A stretch of DNA of 64,000 nt from Takakia lepidozioides. Lineage: Eukaryota > Streptophyta > Takakiopsida > Takakiales > Takakiaceae. Each line of letters starts with the position of its first letter. The first letter of the stretch is position 1. The stretch spans positions 68,262,001 through 68,326,000 of the forward strand of contig CM060733.1 of NCBI GenBank assembly GCA_030704615.1. The letters are read 5' to 3'. Below, piece after piece: positions 23,501 to 35,396 of the stretch. The position numbers were made by a program, and so were the translations under genes. The notes beneath the pieces were generated by a model. That model was not told where the DNA came from and ran no database searches. It saw nothing but the letters and a program-made list of their open reading frames with translations.

Positions 23501-26500
23501 AGGGACCCAGGTGAGGGCCTCTTATGTTACATGCAAGGCTACAGCACCCAATTCTTCTCAGTTGCCTCATTTCTATGGACCACTACCATAGCCTTCACTC
23601 TTCATCGAACTGTTGTGCGACACAAAGCTGATGTTGAGGGGTTTGGTCCCCTTTTTCATGCATACGTGTGGGGTATGCCCTTGTCTTTCCGTTTCTCTGC
23701 CCTCCTTCCCTGCTGTATCCACAGGGTCCCAGTCACACTCTCTTTGTTGTCCATGCAAGGGTTGCTTCTGAAACTTGTGTACTTTCAGCACTTACAGTAG
23801 CTCCCTGTCTCACTCTCATTTCCCTTGGAATTCAAGACACCTCATTCTTCTACAACTTGACTCCTTTTCAGTGTGTTTACTGTGTTGGGTGTCTTTGCTC
23901 ATAACACAAGCCAAAAGTATGTACATGAGGTGACTATACAACCTCTTCTTGTGTAGTTGAAGAGTACTTGAAGAATGGGGCTGGCAGGGACGTCACTTAT
24001 CATGACCATAATACCATCTATTGGAAATGATTACGGGCCGGCTGGAGCTTGGTGCTGGGTTCAAAGTGAAACCACAGCAGGCAAGGTAGGTTCCACATTT
24101 TCCTGAGAACAGGTGCATTGTGATTGACACTTTTCTTCCTTGTCTGTCTCTCTAGCATTGTTCCTGTCGAGTTGAAGTGAAAATCACACTCTGAAGCAGG
24201 AATCAAAATTATGTCCTAAAATTATAATGATGTGGTATGGAAAGAAAGAAATAAGATTAGTGACGTCTGCAGGGGTCCTGAGTGAGGGCCCATGGGACAA
24301 AGCAGCACAACAAGAAACCCCTTTAAAAAACCACCAAACTTCGCCCAAAGGCAAAGAGAGACCAAGGTGTGTAGGTGGTTTGCTTGTTGTTTATGGATGT
24401 TCATTAACGACATCACTCTGGAGGAGAGGGGCAGTTAATTTGTCCTCTTGAAATGCAGATTTTGTGTTGGTCTTCAGCCTGAAATACATGTTTGTTGTAT
24501 TGGGGTTCCATCACACTGGGCATATAAAAAGGTGGACTATTGTTTTGCAGAAACTCCCTGATAGGGTAGAGGGGTGATGGGGGCAGGTGCTGCGGTTCAT
24601 GACATTCTACATGCCTTTATGGGGGGCCATCCTCTACAATGGTGCAGTTTATTTCCAAGTCATTCGAATGCTCAACTATGCCACTCGTGTATGTTCTCAG
24701 TCGCATGTACAATCCTTCAATTTCCTGGAGAAAATGTAGTGGATGCTTCTACACCAAACTCATGAGTTGAAGTGTCATCATACTTGTCCCCTCATAAATC
24801 GCAGAGGGAGGAGATAAAGTCTCAGAAGGTCTTACAGGAGTGGGTCAGGGAGAGGGGGGATGCCAACAAAAGGCATGGAGTCTGGACTGACCTAGTAATC
24901 AATTTGTAGGTCAACTATGCAGCTCAATTAACAAATTGCCAACACCTCAACCTTTAGGGTCATGAGAGGATCAACATGCAAAGACGGTGCCGGGAGAAAT
25001 CGAATACTGATCAAAAGGTGGGAGTGTTGTTTGTGCAATACAGATGGCTGTGGTCATGTCAGATAGGCAGCGCCAAGTGCAGTCAAAGGCAGATATGAAG
25101 GTAACTCGCACCACTTAATCATAGCAAATTTTGCTTTTAGGGGTCTACACTTCTTGAACTGGAGTGGTGAGGACATCGGCTGAGGAACAAATGTCTAGTA
25201 GAGGGAGACTAAACAGCTGAATAACTCTTATGTCAGGGAAGAGCATTTGTGTGTCATATTTCTTCTTCTCAGGTGCATTATGCACTGCTAAGACATCGAA
25301 TTTACAGGAAATGCGAACTGCAGCGAATTGGAAGGAATGAAAGTAACTTCAGTTTATGAGGAAGCTAAGGCTTAGGTAATTATGTCATATACTGATGTTA
25401 GTTTTAGTGCGCTCACGTAAAAATCTACACTTGTATGGAGTGCACAGACTTCGACATTTTGTTATTTGCAGTTATTTTTGTAACAAAAAATTACCTTTAA
25501 AACAGCTGTGGAACTGCTAGGAGAAAGATTGCTTGCACAATAAAAGCTTACTTTGTATTTGCAGATCAAGAACGAAGTGGTGAGGTTCAAAATACTGTTT
25601 GATGTCTACTGTCTGGGTTGTGTGGCAGGCAATGAACAGATGGGGGTACTACCCACTAATATTGATAGGGTCGTGGACATTTGGTACAATCAACCGCATT
25701 CATGGCTTTGTTGAGCCACACCATCGCCTCTTCTGGCTCTTTTGCCTTGACATTGGCACTGGCCCCCTTATGGTCTGTTCTTTATTGGCATTCCGTCTTC
25801 CTCAAATATGTTTGGCAGTAGAATCACTTGTTTTATTTTCTGTGTCTCTGAAGTTATGGGGAGCAAAATATAACGAGTAAGGTCCCTCTGCATCCTTCAA
25901 GCTTGGTCAAGGATTGAAGGTCGGCAAGTTCCTAGCAATTGCTGGGTAATGAGTGCCTCTATAATATTTTGGTAATGTGGTCTCTTGGTTAGTTAGTCCT
26001 TGTTCCTTTCTTTGACTGTGGACCTTCGTGATCCTCTGGGTGGCAGGGACTCTTTAACTCCATAGCTTATGGCTTCAATGCCTCTGTGCGCCGTGCTCTT
26101 CAAGAAAAATTTGATTTGTAAGCGTTTTGCACCTCCTCTTGTGTGGAAAACTTTTCTGTACACTTACAGAGACCTATTGGTCAGTGAAATGTAACCCTTG
26201 AAAAAAATTAGTAACCCCACAAGGGGAAATGGCCCTCAATAGGCTTTGACAGTCTCGTGTCTTCTTTATTCTGTGGCACCTAGCTTGGCAGTGCACTTGA
26301 GTCATGTCATATCTAAGCAAGGCTATAGATATGGCTGACCTTTCAAGAATGAGGTTAGTACTCTGCCATCAGCACTCAATTCCTGCCACTGCGCTTGAGG
26401 GCATACTCCCCTGTAGGATTTAACCTTCCAATAGCTGGGTATGGAGTTTCTACCCGGGATATGGGAAATCAAATTGCCGAAGTGCTCGTGCACGATTATA

Positions 26501-26621
26501 ATAATGTTTCAACAATTTTCACAGGAAAAAGGTCTGTCAGTTTGTTCTCAATTTATCATGGGCAGGGTCCCATAATAACAGATTTAGGATGAGCAAATCT
26601 GATGCCATTTGTCTTTGCTAG
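20541..26621 (+). CDS. GCR1: GCR1-like seven-transmembrane receptor
   Basis: Predicted plasma-membrane protein of the plant GCR1 / Dictyostelium cAMP-receptor-like family; Arabidopsis GCR1 is reported to interact with the G-alpha subunit GPA1. Exons, with reading phase checked at each join: 20541-20705, 21578-21609, 23503-23672, 23988-24085, 24587-24688, 25044-25100, 25629-25772, 26047-26117, 26525-26621. All introns are GT-AG. Diagnostic segments: FKLVFYLSLS then DMLCSLF; FFSVASFLWTTTIAFTLHRT; GAWCWVQSE; MTFYMPLWGAILYNG; AVVMSDRQ; NRWGYYPLILIGSW then TINRIH; GLFNSIAYGFNASVRRAL. The product is about 311 aa (Arabidopsis about 326). Exons 1-8 are convincing. Exon 9, a Lys/Arg/Ser-containing tail, is chosen only because phase and acceptor fit. 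If intron 8 is retained the protein ends at TAA 26119-26121 (280 aa). Exon 2 is only 32 nt. No frame disruption. Confidence 0.88.
20790..21290 (-). mobile_element. LINE 3'-end fragment in GCR1 intron 1
   Basis: Minus-strand frame reads HQRDALFKSIKG, then FTNFENLEAEPKAQALLGP, then ACVKGFLEDIWKTR. This is the segment following the C-terminal Cys-rich motif of a non-LTR retrotransposon. The same sequence recurs three times in intron 2. Confidence 0.6.
21930..23060 (-). repeat. Three further copies of the LINE 3' end in GCR1 intron 2
   Basis: Copies at about 21950-22230, 22230-22600 and 22600-23060. The better ones contain CPLCGQSEDSIHFPIHCPG (22900-22960) or CPWCGQPEDIIHFPIH (22430-22480), a C-x2-C...H-x4-C zinc-binding motif, then HQRDALFNSIKG and NFE(N/S)LEAEPKAQA. 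Their head-to-tail order suggests tandem duplication rather than separate insertions. They lie antisense to the receptor gene. Confidence 0.6.
23281..23314. repeat. (AG)n microsatellite
   Basis: AG dinucleotide run with one GGG interruption, in GCR1 intron 2, 190 bp before exon 3. Confidence 0.9.
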
Positions 26622-27269
26622 CCATTCTGAAGATCATGCTTTGTATGGGGGATGCAGAATGTGGCCAGAGAAATACCAGTGGTGGCAACCAGGGTTTTCG
26701 AAACTGGATGAACTTACAGTAGATGGGGGGATGTTACGATTGGTCGTTGCAGAAGGACCTTAAAACACATGGTTCTTTTTCTTATTGTATGTCTGTTGTA
26801 CAACTTTCCTTATAACATATCAACTGGCATCCAAGGGTGTAGAAAGGGGGGAGCAGTTTTCTCATGAGAACTTGGATGTGAGGTTATGCTTCTAGCTTGT
26901 CTAAGAGAGGAACATGGAAGTATCTGGTATACTACCCAACTTGTGGCCATATAACAACCACTTAGTGTTATTATTATTATTTAAAAGAAGTATTGCATTT
27001 ATTCCAAAATTGTGGGGAAAAAAATAAAACCCCTTTTTGCACCATGAGGGCTACACACTGTAGTCAGTGAAGGGTGATCAAATACCTACTGCCAAAGTGC
27101 AGCAGTGTGCTCATAGAGAGAGGACCTCTCGCAGCAACCTAGCCCTGTCCGAGAGACTTCCAAAAAATGTCTAAGCTTGCAGCTGAGATTACCGAGAAGC
27201 TAATCCACAGCTACGCCTAACGGAAATTTAGCCTGGAAGTAGTGGCGGGGTGCTTGACGTGTTTCCAGT

Positions 27270-29279
27270 TCACGCCTCTCTCAAATTCCGGCAAGGCCGT
27301 GGAGTGGAGCTCTGAGGTCTCTCCAGCGTCGAGGGGGGAGAGCGTTCCAAACACAGTGTTCCTGCTCGTCGCTTTGACAAATGATGCCATGGCAGGCCCA
27401 CGTCGTCCTGAATGTTGCATGGATTGCTGGCGCCTGCCTGGGGGTCCTGTGACAGTCTGCAACACATTTTGCCCAAGCTTTTTTCGACTCTGTTAAAAGG
27501 TCTTTGTACATCATGGCCAACAAAGCGGAGGTACTGATTGTCTCCTTTGCTAAAGGTCTTATTACATCTAGCACGCCATAAGTGCCATAACGTAGATGCG
27601 CGAAGAGTCTCGAAGACCGGACATGGAAAGGATCGGCCCTTGGTTGTTTTGTTGTAATCAAGTAGCAGATCAAGAGGGCCAATGGCCGAGAGACTCCAAT
27701 GTCTGTAGAAGACCTTGATGAAGGGCCAGATTTTGGCTGGAGCTATACAGGTAAGAAGGCAGTGCTCATGAGATTCAATGATACCCGAGGAGCAGCATCG
27801 ACACAGTAGAGCTTCATGGAATTGTAGCCATTCTCCCACTTTTAGGGCTCTGTTCGCTACTTGCCATAAAAACATCGAGATCTTGGCCGGCCTAATTTTT
27901 AGCCAGATAGAAGACCTGATTGCTGACCAGTTCTCATTCAAGAAACCAAAGTGACTCCATTTGCTATTCCACTTAATGGAGAGGGATGGTTGTATGTTAA
28001 GAGCCCTATAAGCCTTCTTGGGGGTGTAGGTAAGAAGGGGTGTTGCAGCGCGGCCAAAAGCCCATTCCCATTCTTCCAGAGGTCTTCCCAGGATCCACAC
28101 AAATGTGGAGGCATTGACCCAGGACAGGACAGGTATGGTAAGAGGTGGTTGGGGATCAAACTCTTTGAACTTAGATGACCAATTGCATATTCTCACCGGG
28201 GTATGATTGAAACGAGGGAAGAGGGTTTGGGATTGCGAAACCAAGATCAGCACTAGAGTTTCGGGGTTGATATGGTAAGCGAACCTTGAGAAGTGGGTGT
28301 CTGTGGCAAAAATCACCAATAGGATGGTGAGTCTGTTGCTTATGACTTCTAATGTCCAGAAGTTCGTGGAGGGGGTCATTGGTCCCGCCTGCAGCGACAG
28401 GGACCAGGTTTGAGGTATAGAATTTATGACCGCCTGCAGCCCGGCCTTGGCTCTGATTGACCCCAGTATAGGGCTAATTGTGTCAATCTGTAGGAAGCCT
28501 GTAGGCGACCACAGGTGTTTTAGTTGACTGATGCCCCTGCTATCCCAGGCAGACCACTTTTTTGCCAGCAATTTTTCAGATGGTGTGGGCACGTTGGTGT
28601 TCAAAAATAGGTGCTGGCGGAGGGTTTCCTCGTAAATTTCTGGCTCTTTTTTGCAGAGAAATGGTCTCAGTGCAACCCAAACTTTCCAGATGACGTTCCA
28701 AAGGGACGATCCCATCTTTTTGTGCTTGAATCCCTGTGTGATCCAGCGAATGGAGGGGTGCCATTTATAGGTCTTAAGGGGACTTGCCATCATCAGATTT
28801 CCTACCACCAAAAACTTCCACCAACCGCCTTCTGGGCCTAAGAATCTTGGCAGCCATTTCCCGAGGAGTGCTGTGATTTGGATCTCCGGGTCCAGAACCC
28901 CCAGTTCTCCCTATTTTTTTGGCTGGCAGATCTGTCTCCAGGAGACCTATGGCCTGACTTTTTGGCCCGCTTTGCTAGCTCCCCAAGCAAAATTTCGCAG
29001 TAAAGCTTTGTATTCACAGATTTGCCTTTTGGAAGGGCGCCAGGATGCTGTGTAGAACCATAGGCCAGCTGAGAGAATCTGGTTGGCCACAAGTGCCCGA
29101 CCTGTGATTGAGAGGACCTTAGAGCCCCAAAAAATGAGGTTTCTTTTGATCTTAGAAAGAATGGGTGCAAATTGTTGTTCATCGGTGATATCAAGCCCAT
29201 AGGTGTATCCTAGCAACATTGTCGTATGGCTAGGTTGCAGCCATGAGAGGCCCCAGGCTTGGCCCCAAAGAGGGCACAC
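27270..29279 (-). pseudogene. LINE C-terminal region with zf-RVT domain
   Basis: Begins at about 29218 with LGYTYGLDITDEQQFAPILS, the segment directly after the polymerase in plant LINEs, followed by ALVANQILSAGLWFY and RNFAWGAS. A frame change near 28950 precedes the 513-codon frame 28811-27270. That frame carries the zinc-binding domain of plant LINEs: WLKIRPAKISMFLWQVANRA, then C-C and H-E-H-C-LL-TC (residues about 300-350). At least two shifts; non-functional. Confidence 0.75.
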
Positions 29280-29289
29280 GTCCCAGAAG

Positions 29290-30427
29290 GGATTTTGGAT
29301 GACCAGTTTACACTTGCTGACATCTTAAGCTTCTGCTCCTGTAGGTCTTGGAAGAATTGCAAATTTTGTTTTGCTTCCAGGTAGGTATCGTAAGTTTCTT
29401 GATCACAACGGGGAGATTCCGTTTTTCTCTGACAGACTGAGAGGCACTTGATGAGTGCCCTTACCCTCCTTTTTCTAGTGGCTGCAATCTCTCTACTCAT
29501 CTGCTGACTGGCCGCCCCCACTGCTTTGAGCTTGGTCATGAATTTATCTGAAGGGTTTTGGGAGACAGTGCTAGCCTGAGACCAAGCTGTCCGCAAGCCT
29601 TGTGTGAACTCCGGGATATGTAACAAAGAGGCATTCATTTTGTAAAGACCCTTGCCCCTTGGGCGAGTGTTTGGAATATCCAATGAAGCCTCAATGACGG
29701 CGTGATCAAAGCCGGGGTGGATGGGCTGTTGGGGTAGCCTCCGGGACCATTGGATACAGTCCAAGGAGGTGTAGAATCTGTCCAATCTAGCCATCTGGAA
29801 ATCGACAAGGGCTCTGTTATTTGACCAAGTGAAGACTGGGCCATAGGGGGGCATAGGCCCCCGGTTTGCCACTATTATTTCCACCAAATTGTGGTTGAGG
29901 GTGAGGGAGTGCCAGTGTTGTGTCTCTGCCACGTCTAGGTTAAACTGACCAAGACCCCGTCTGTCAGTAGGAGACTCAACCATATTGAAGTCCCCTGCCA
30001 GCACCCAGAAATCTATGTCCTGTTTTAGTTCCATATTGGTGTTTATGGATTCCCATAGTTGTGCCCTTCCTGCTGGCGAGTTTGGAGCATAAATATTAAT
30101 TAACCCCAGCCGGCCACCTTTGGTTGGGAGGTCTATGGCACAGTACTGAACTCTGCCTGAGAGCTTCCGAGACAATATATTGAAAGAGGGATGGGAAACC
30201 AAGATGGCGGTGCCTCCTCTGGAACCTTCGGAAGTTGGTTTCCATAGGGAGTTTGCCCGTGGCCAGAGATTGTCTGAGAGAGAAGCGATTTTCCCTAAAT
30301 CAAGTTTGTGTTCTTGTAGGAAGAGAATTGCTTCTTTTCGAAGATAAGGGGCTAGAAAATTCTTAATGCAAGCGTGCTTTGGGGAAGCATTATCCGCCCC
30401 AAGGCCCCTGATGTTCCAAGAAGCCAT
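29290..30427 (-). pseudogene. LINE endonuclease domain
   Basis: From the ATG at 30427 the frame encodes a complete exonuclease-endonuclease-phosphatase fold: MASWNIRGLG, FLQEHKLD (metal-binding Glu), NIYAPNSP, WVLAGDFNM (GDFN), TWSNN, LDRF and PGFDHAVI (DH). These match the APE-type nicking enzyme of L1 elements. The frame stays open for about 370 codons, so the domain is intact. It ends in a linker (about 29310) where polymerase sequence should begin but does not. The same frame extends upstream to 30790 without recognisable content. Confidence 0.8.
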
Positions 30428-30882
30428 GTCAATCAACATGGGATGGAAGGCAAGGCTGAGATGATCAATCTCATTTGATGGCCTCTGACTTAGACAATTG
30501 AATTTAACCCGCTTATCATAGAGAAGGCTGTTAACCCAGATGTAGGGGCTGGGAGGTGAGGGAGGTCTTCTCAGAATTTGAACCATGATGAGGTGGGAGA
30601 TGTCCAAATGGGAATTTGGGAGGATCTGATCTGGGTGTGGGGTTGTGGCCAAACAAGAGGGATTTGGGGAAAGTCTTTTGAAAAGGGCTGAGTTACGTGC
30701 TAAGGATGGGAGGGTGATAGAGGTCTGAGGGTGATGTATCTGCAGGCAGGCTGATAGCCGGGAGGGTTTTCCTGGCGGATTGCCTAGCACCAGCAGACGG
30801 GCGGATACATAGAACCCAACATCTCTTCCTATCCTTGGAGTCAGCCTCGAATAGAAAGAATGGCAGGGGCTGGGGGCTTACC

Positions 30883-32090
30883 TTAGAGAGAGGAGAACCC
30901 GCCTCGTGGGTGGCATTTGGCGGGGGGGCCAGGTGTGGGGAAGCCGTTGGTATGGAGAAAGAGCCAATTGCCGCTTGAACTTCTTGGATGGAAGGGAGCA
31001 GATTGGCTCCCGATTTGGCTTATTTGGCCCAGAGGCTCCTGTCGGGGTGGGGCCTCCTCTTCTCTTGCCAGTGTCTGTACCCCAGGGGAGCCACTTGAGG
31101 AAGATGATTCAGAGGGAATCCCTCTGAGGTGATCTCTTGTTCTCTGCAGATCGTCTTGGTGGTTAATATCCGTCAAGCGTTGGTCCAACAGCTTGGAGAG
31201 GAGGGTAAAGGCATTTGATAGCACATCCTTTGCCCTGATGTGGGCTGGCTGCTTGCCCCATGGTTTCCCCAAACAGTCTTCCCTGATCCACCATGACTTG
31301 CCTGGGGGGGTGTGATAGATGTCTGCATCCTCCATCAGAGCCAACACCTGGGTGTTAGGCCTGCAGTTTAAATATGGGTGTTCTTCCACATACGCCCCCA
31401 AGGTGATAGTCGAGGATGGAGAAATGAGATAGCACGGTAGATGATTGGCAAGGAAATCATATATTTTAGCCATGAGCATGCACTGAGGCTGCTGTTGGGG
31501 GGACACTTTTCAATGAAACTTAACACATCCTGATTGGTGATCCACAGTGATTCCAGATCATGCCTATCTTCAGATGTAATGAGAATTGAGGTTGGGGGGC
31601 CTATTTTGAAGACAATGGGGGTAACACAAGAGGCTTTGGGAGCCTCGTTGGTGGACAATGCTGAGCATCCTAGCATCAACAAAACACCAAAGTTCTCCAT
31701 ACCTGGGATTATGATGTGCAGGTCCTGTATATCCATCTTGATAAGGGGAAAGACATTGCTCATTGCCCGCTGCTCCTCCAGGGGGTCAATGAAAAACTCC
31801 TCTTCTTCTGGCACTGGAGGGGAGAGGCATTGCTCCTGGATGTGCAGGGGCCTTGCCTCACTGATGTGGACTTTCGGGGGCTGATCCGTCAAAGGTGGCG
31901 GGATTTGCTTAGGCCTGTAAATCTGCCTTGTGTTGGCCGATCTTTCTTGGTGGGCCCAATAGAGGCCTCGGCTTGAGTTGGGCTGGGACCCACTAGGCGG
32001 GTGCCTGCTTGACTGACCCGAATGGCGACGAGGCCAGTCTGAGGACTTGGAGCGATGGAACATGGTATTCGGAGCCATGGCACGCAGCAC
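30883..32090 (-). pseudogene. LINE ORF1-like reading frame, frameshifted
   Basis: Two overlapping minus-strand frames (32090-31368 and 31506-30883) make one protein. Both read the same segment around 31500, SFIEKCPP continuing in either frame, at a run of G that has probably changed length. The protein is Pro/Ser-rich at both ends with a folded-looking middle (FPLIKMDIQDLHIIIPG; AYVEEHPYLNCRPNTQVL). Its position upstream of the endonuclease suggests ORF1, an RNA-binding chaperone in LINEs, but no CCHC or RRM motif is seen. Confidence 0.5.
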
Positions 32091-32689
32091 AGAGAGAGGT
32101 GCAGGGGAAGGATCGGGGACTCTGAGAGAGATAGTAACGACTGAACTGTAATCAGCTAGAGAGGAGAAAGCAGATAGGGAATTGAGGTAGCCAGACTGAG
32201 AACTGAGAGCTAGACTAGAAATTGAAGAAGCAGTCTGACTCTACAGGGAGAATTAAGCAGGCAATGCAGGCTCTCTGTTGGTTCTACTGCGGAAATTAAC
32301 AGGGAAGCCGAGTGGAGCTGGAGCCAGGATGAACACAAGGCCACTAACTACCTCGTAGCAAGAGCCTGGGGGAAAGTAGCGCTTAGAGTTAGCTCCAAGT
32401 GGAGTGAAAGAGACAGCTCAAAACGTCATTAATATCAGCCGGCAGCTGAGAGGGGGGAAGCGAAGTTAAGGTGCTAAGGTGGGGAAACACGCACGAAATG
32501 ATGAATGAGACAGGGCAGGTATAGGATGAACCGATGGGATGTTGAGGTTGTCACAAAAAGATCAGCGAAAAAGGCTTAAATGGATTTAGAAAATCATACA
32601 AACCATGTGTTTAAAGCTTGGACTCCATTCACTCCCCGGGAGGCCCTGCTCCAGCTGATGATCAGTTGAGAGAGTCCATACGAGAGAGA

Positions 32690-32850
32690 CCTTCGCGGCT
32701 CATGGTCGCTGCGCCCCGGCACCCCCTCGCCCCCCGCGCCACCTCGCCCCGCGCCATCCCCTCCCGCTCCTCCTCCGCCCCCCCCCCGCCCCTCATCCCC
32801 CTGCCCGCCCGCCCTCTCTGCCCCTTGCCCGCCAGCCGTCACCACAACAC
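32690..32850. other. C-rich low-complexity tract
   Basis: Runs of CCCC/CGCC on the plus strand, markedly GC-rich against AT-rich flanks. No family recognised. Confidence 0.5.
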
Positions 32851-33439
32851 ATGAATTGTGTTTCACATGACAACTGTCACCACAATCCAGCATTGCTTAC
32901 GGCATTAGCACATGAATCGAATGGATTGGATGAATCATGATTCATGTGCTGCAATCACCCATGATGATGGACAGCCTCACATTACAGGATGTGACACATA
33001 GTCATATATGGCCGTAGGGAGATCGTAATCATCATGCTTGCGTGCTTTTTGCGTCCAGTTTGCACGCACATGGTGGACCTGTCGATTCGAATGTGGCCCC
33101 TCGCTTGTCACTCCCCATGTTGATGCTTGATTGTTTCAATTCATGGCAGCCACAGGACAGGTTCTCCAAGCTTCTGGCCATGTGCAGGGCCCGAAATGTA
33201 TGATCCCGACGGAAGCGGTGTTACAAGCACTTCCTTGCACAGTATGAATCGCGGCTGTTATAAACTGTTGACTGAGCTGTGGCGGTGAAGCGATTACTCA
33301 TTCGACTTTACTATAGGGTTTCTTTTTGGAAAATGTGGAAGTCATTTGTGTGATTTGCAGCCTTTTTCTTCCTCTTGCTTGGCGTTTTTGTCTGCTGAAG
33401 TCCATTTGCGTGCTTCCTGTTTTAGTGTGAGCTGTTGCT

Positions 33440-33680
33440 TTGACATTCAAGAAGAATACAAAATCATGGTACTAACAGGAGCCAACAACCTACATTTGCA
33501 GGATGGACAAATATCTTCACATCGTACATTAAGAAAAAGCCACACATTGCGATTGCAGGTGTCCCACCATCGTGAAGGATCTTTAAGAAACTCATGCCAG
33601 CTCTGCTCCTTGCTGTAAAATCAGGGCCGAGCGGGAAGAGATTGAAACACGGCCTGCTACGACGAAGCTGACTCTCTCAA
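33440..33680. repeat. Dispersed repeat shared with the PPR-bearing family
   Basis: The segment with AATCATGGTACTAACAGGAG (about 33462) and the segment with GATTGAAACACGGCC (about 33639) both recur at 50990-51105 inside the PPR cluster. The second also matches 6165-6200 in reverse. This is an isolated fragment of that repeat. Confidence 0.5.
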
Positions 33681-33924
33681 GAATGGTGAGCTCCCAGCCG
33701 AAACCTCCTCGGCACACATACCCTAGCGTTTCTAGGGTTGCTTGCTTCAGATGCGAAGGTTGCTCCAACTGCGGGCGTCCCATACATGTTTTCCCTCCCT
33801 CCCGCTCACTCGCTCTAAGTCCCAGCCCTCTCTCTCTCTCCCTCCCGCTCGCTCTAAGTCTGTTCACGCTACCGTGATGGGCAACTTTTTAAGTTTTTTA
33901 ACCTTTTTGTAAACCCTAAAAGCC

Positions 33925-34150
33925 ATTTTTTGATTTTTTTCCTTTTTTTTCTTTTCTTAAAGGAAACCACAAGCCCTTGAGGAGGGGGAGAAATTCACCC
34001 GCCTTCATTTATGGGCCATAAGACCTACAGGATGATCAACGCCCAGACATACCGTCACGAACAATCCCACACACGGGATAAGGGCAGCGGGTTTGAACCC
34101 CAAACCACCAGGGCGACACACTGTGCACTTATCAGCCGATGTGCTTTTTA
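33925..34150 (-). mobile_element. tRNA-derived SINE, copy 1
   Basis: On the minus strand: an A-box-like region (about 34139-34126), then GTGCACAGTGTGTCGCCC, then a B-box GGGGTTCAAACCC (about 34102-34089), a unique body of about 130 bp, and an A-rich tail (T-rich on plus, 33927-33960). The 5' part aligns with 57955-57880. Typical layout of a plant SINE. Confidence 0.55.
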
Positions 34151-34616
34151 TTAAATCTTTTTGCACTTTGATTTTTTTTTTTTGTTTTAAAAAAAAAATT
34201 CATTCTAGTGGTCAGAGTCTCCGTTTTTTCAAAATATAAATACTCATATATTTAATATATAACCAGAAAAACATGTGTCGACACGTGCAGTCATGTAGTG
34301 ATTCATCCAGATGATGATCTGGCAAAATGCATTAGAGTGAGAGTCATGAAGTCATATGTCTGTCTAGCAATATGCACACGTCATTTCAGTGTAGCCATGA
34401 CCATGACTGGTAGTCATATCTGCCATGCCAATATTCGTGGTCAAATATGTTTGACCTATGTTGCGTAGAGTCCGGAGCAATGCAGTCGCATATACGCCTT
34501 CCCCAGATCTGCATTATGACTTCAAAAGCATTTTACGACTGCAAATGGCATTTCTGCCACAAATCTGTCATGACTGTGCATCCATGGGAGTCATAAAAAC
34601 CGCAATCTGTTGTAGT

Positions 34617-34788
34617 GAAATGCGGTGCCGCATTTCCAATTCGAAGTATGGAAATGCCATGGGAACGCAACCATTTCCGTTCTGGAGACTAAAATGCGGC
34701 ACCGCATTTCCGTTGCGACCTGCACATCACAGGTGAAGCTACCGGACATAAATGCAAGGGAACAAAGGAAATGCGGTGCCGCATTTCC
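34617..34788. repeat. Palindrome array, GGAAATGCGG-nn-CCGCATTTCC
   Basis: Three near-perfect 21-22 bp palindromes at 34617-34637, 34692-34712 and 34767-34788, spaced about 75 bp, with TG or CA at the centre. A related core is found at 45567-45788 and, in a changed form, at 61924-62262. The array cuts into the gypsy fragment that begins at 34862. Confidence 0.7.
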
Positions 34789-34861
34789 TAACTTGGGCAT
34801 GTACAATTTTTCGTTTCTGCAAAGACACATTTCCCTCGACCTGATGACTCTGATACAACAT

Positions 34862-35396
34862 TGCCAAAGCTAAGAAACGGTATGAACGGCAGGCGAATCG
34901 GAAGCGGAGGGAAGTTAAGTTTGAGGCAAGCACGGAGGTCTGGTTGAACATCAAGAATTTTTTACTACCTCCAGAAGTGAGTCCAAAGTTCGTACCTCCG
35001 TATGCGGGGCCCTTTCGTATCCGGAAGATTATGAATGAGGATGTGTATGAATTGGAGCTGCCGGCAAACAACAAGGTGCATCCGGTATTCCACATTTCCA
35101 TTTTGAAGCCTTACTTCAAAGATGAAGCGCGTCCGAATCGGCATCAAGTGTTGCGTCCGCCACCTGTGGTGTTGGATCATGAAAATGAACCTGAGTACGA
35201 GGTGGAGGTAGTTTTTAAGTCGAGGACGTTCAAGAATCAAGAAACGGAGTATCTCGTGAAATGGAAGGGCTATCATCAAGTGGAGGCAACTTGGGTGTGT
35301 GTCTCAGAAATGTGAAACGCATCCGAGGCGGTTGCAGCTTTCGAAGGGCAACCTCAGAAGCGGAAGAAGCGTTGATGGGGACATCAACCTTGGATC
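34862..35396 (+). pseudogene. Ty3/gypsy chromovirus integrase C-terminus with chromodomain
   Basis: Reads from AKAKKRYERQANRKRREVKF through PPYAGPFRIRKI and VHPVFHISILKPYF (integrase C-terminal domain) to a chromodomain, YEVEVVFKSR...EYLVKWKGYHQVEATWV (about 35195-35295). The frame is closed by a TGA after CVSEM and shows further stops. The chromodomain targets chromovirus insertion to marked chromatin. The 5' end is cut by the palindrome-bearing sequence, so only the last roughly 150 codons remain. Confidence 0.8.

Larger units (their letters stand above)
26967..32600 (-). mobile_element. L1-type LINE, RT-deleted, antisense to GCR1
   Basis: A long non-LTR element on the minus strand. It has a 5' UTR-like pyrimidine-rich stretch (about 32560-32100), an ORF1-like frame, an apurinic-type endonuclease, and post-polymerase and zinc-binding regions. 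A 3' UTR ends in (TAA)n, seen as TTATTATTATTATT at 26967-26980. The polymerase itself is missing. The 3' end lies about 350 bp downstream of the proposed GCR1 stop. The 5' boundary is uncertain and no target-site duplication was found. Confidence 0.7.
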
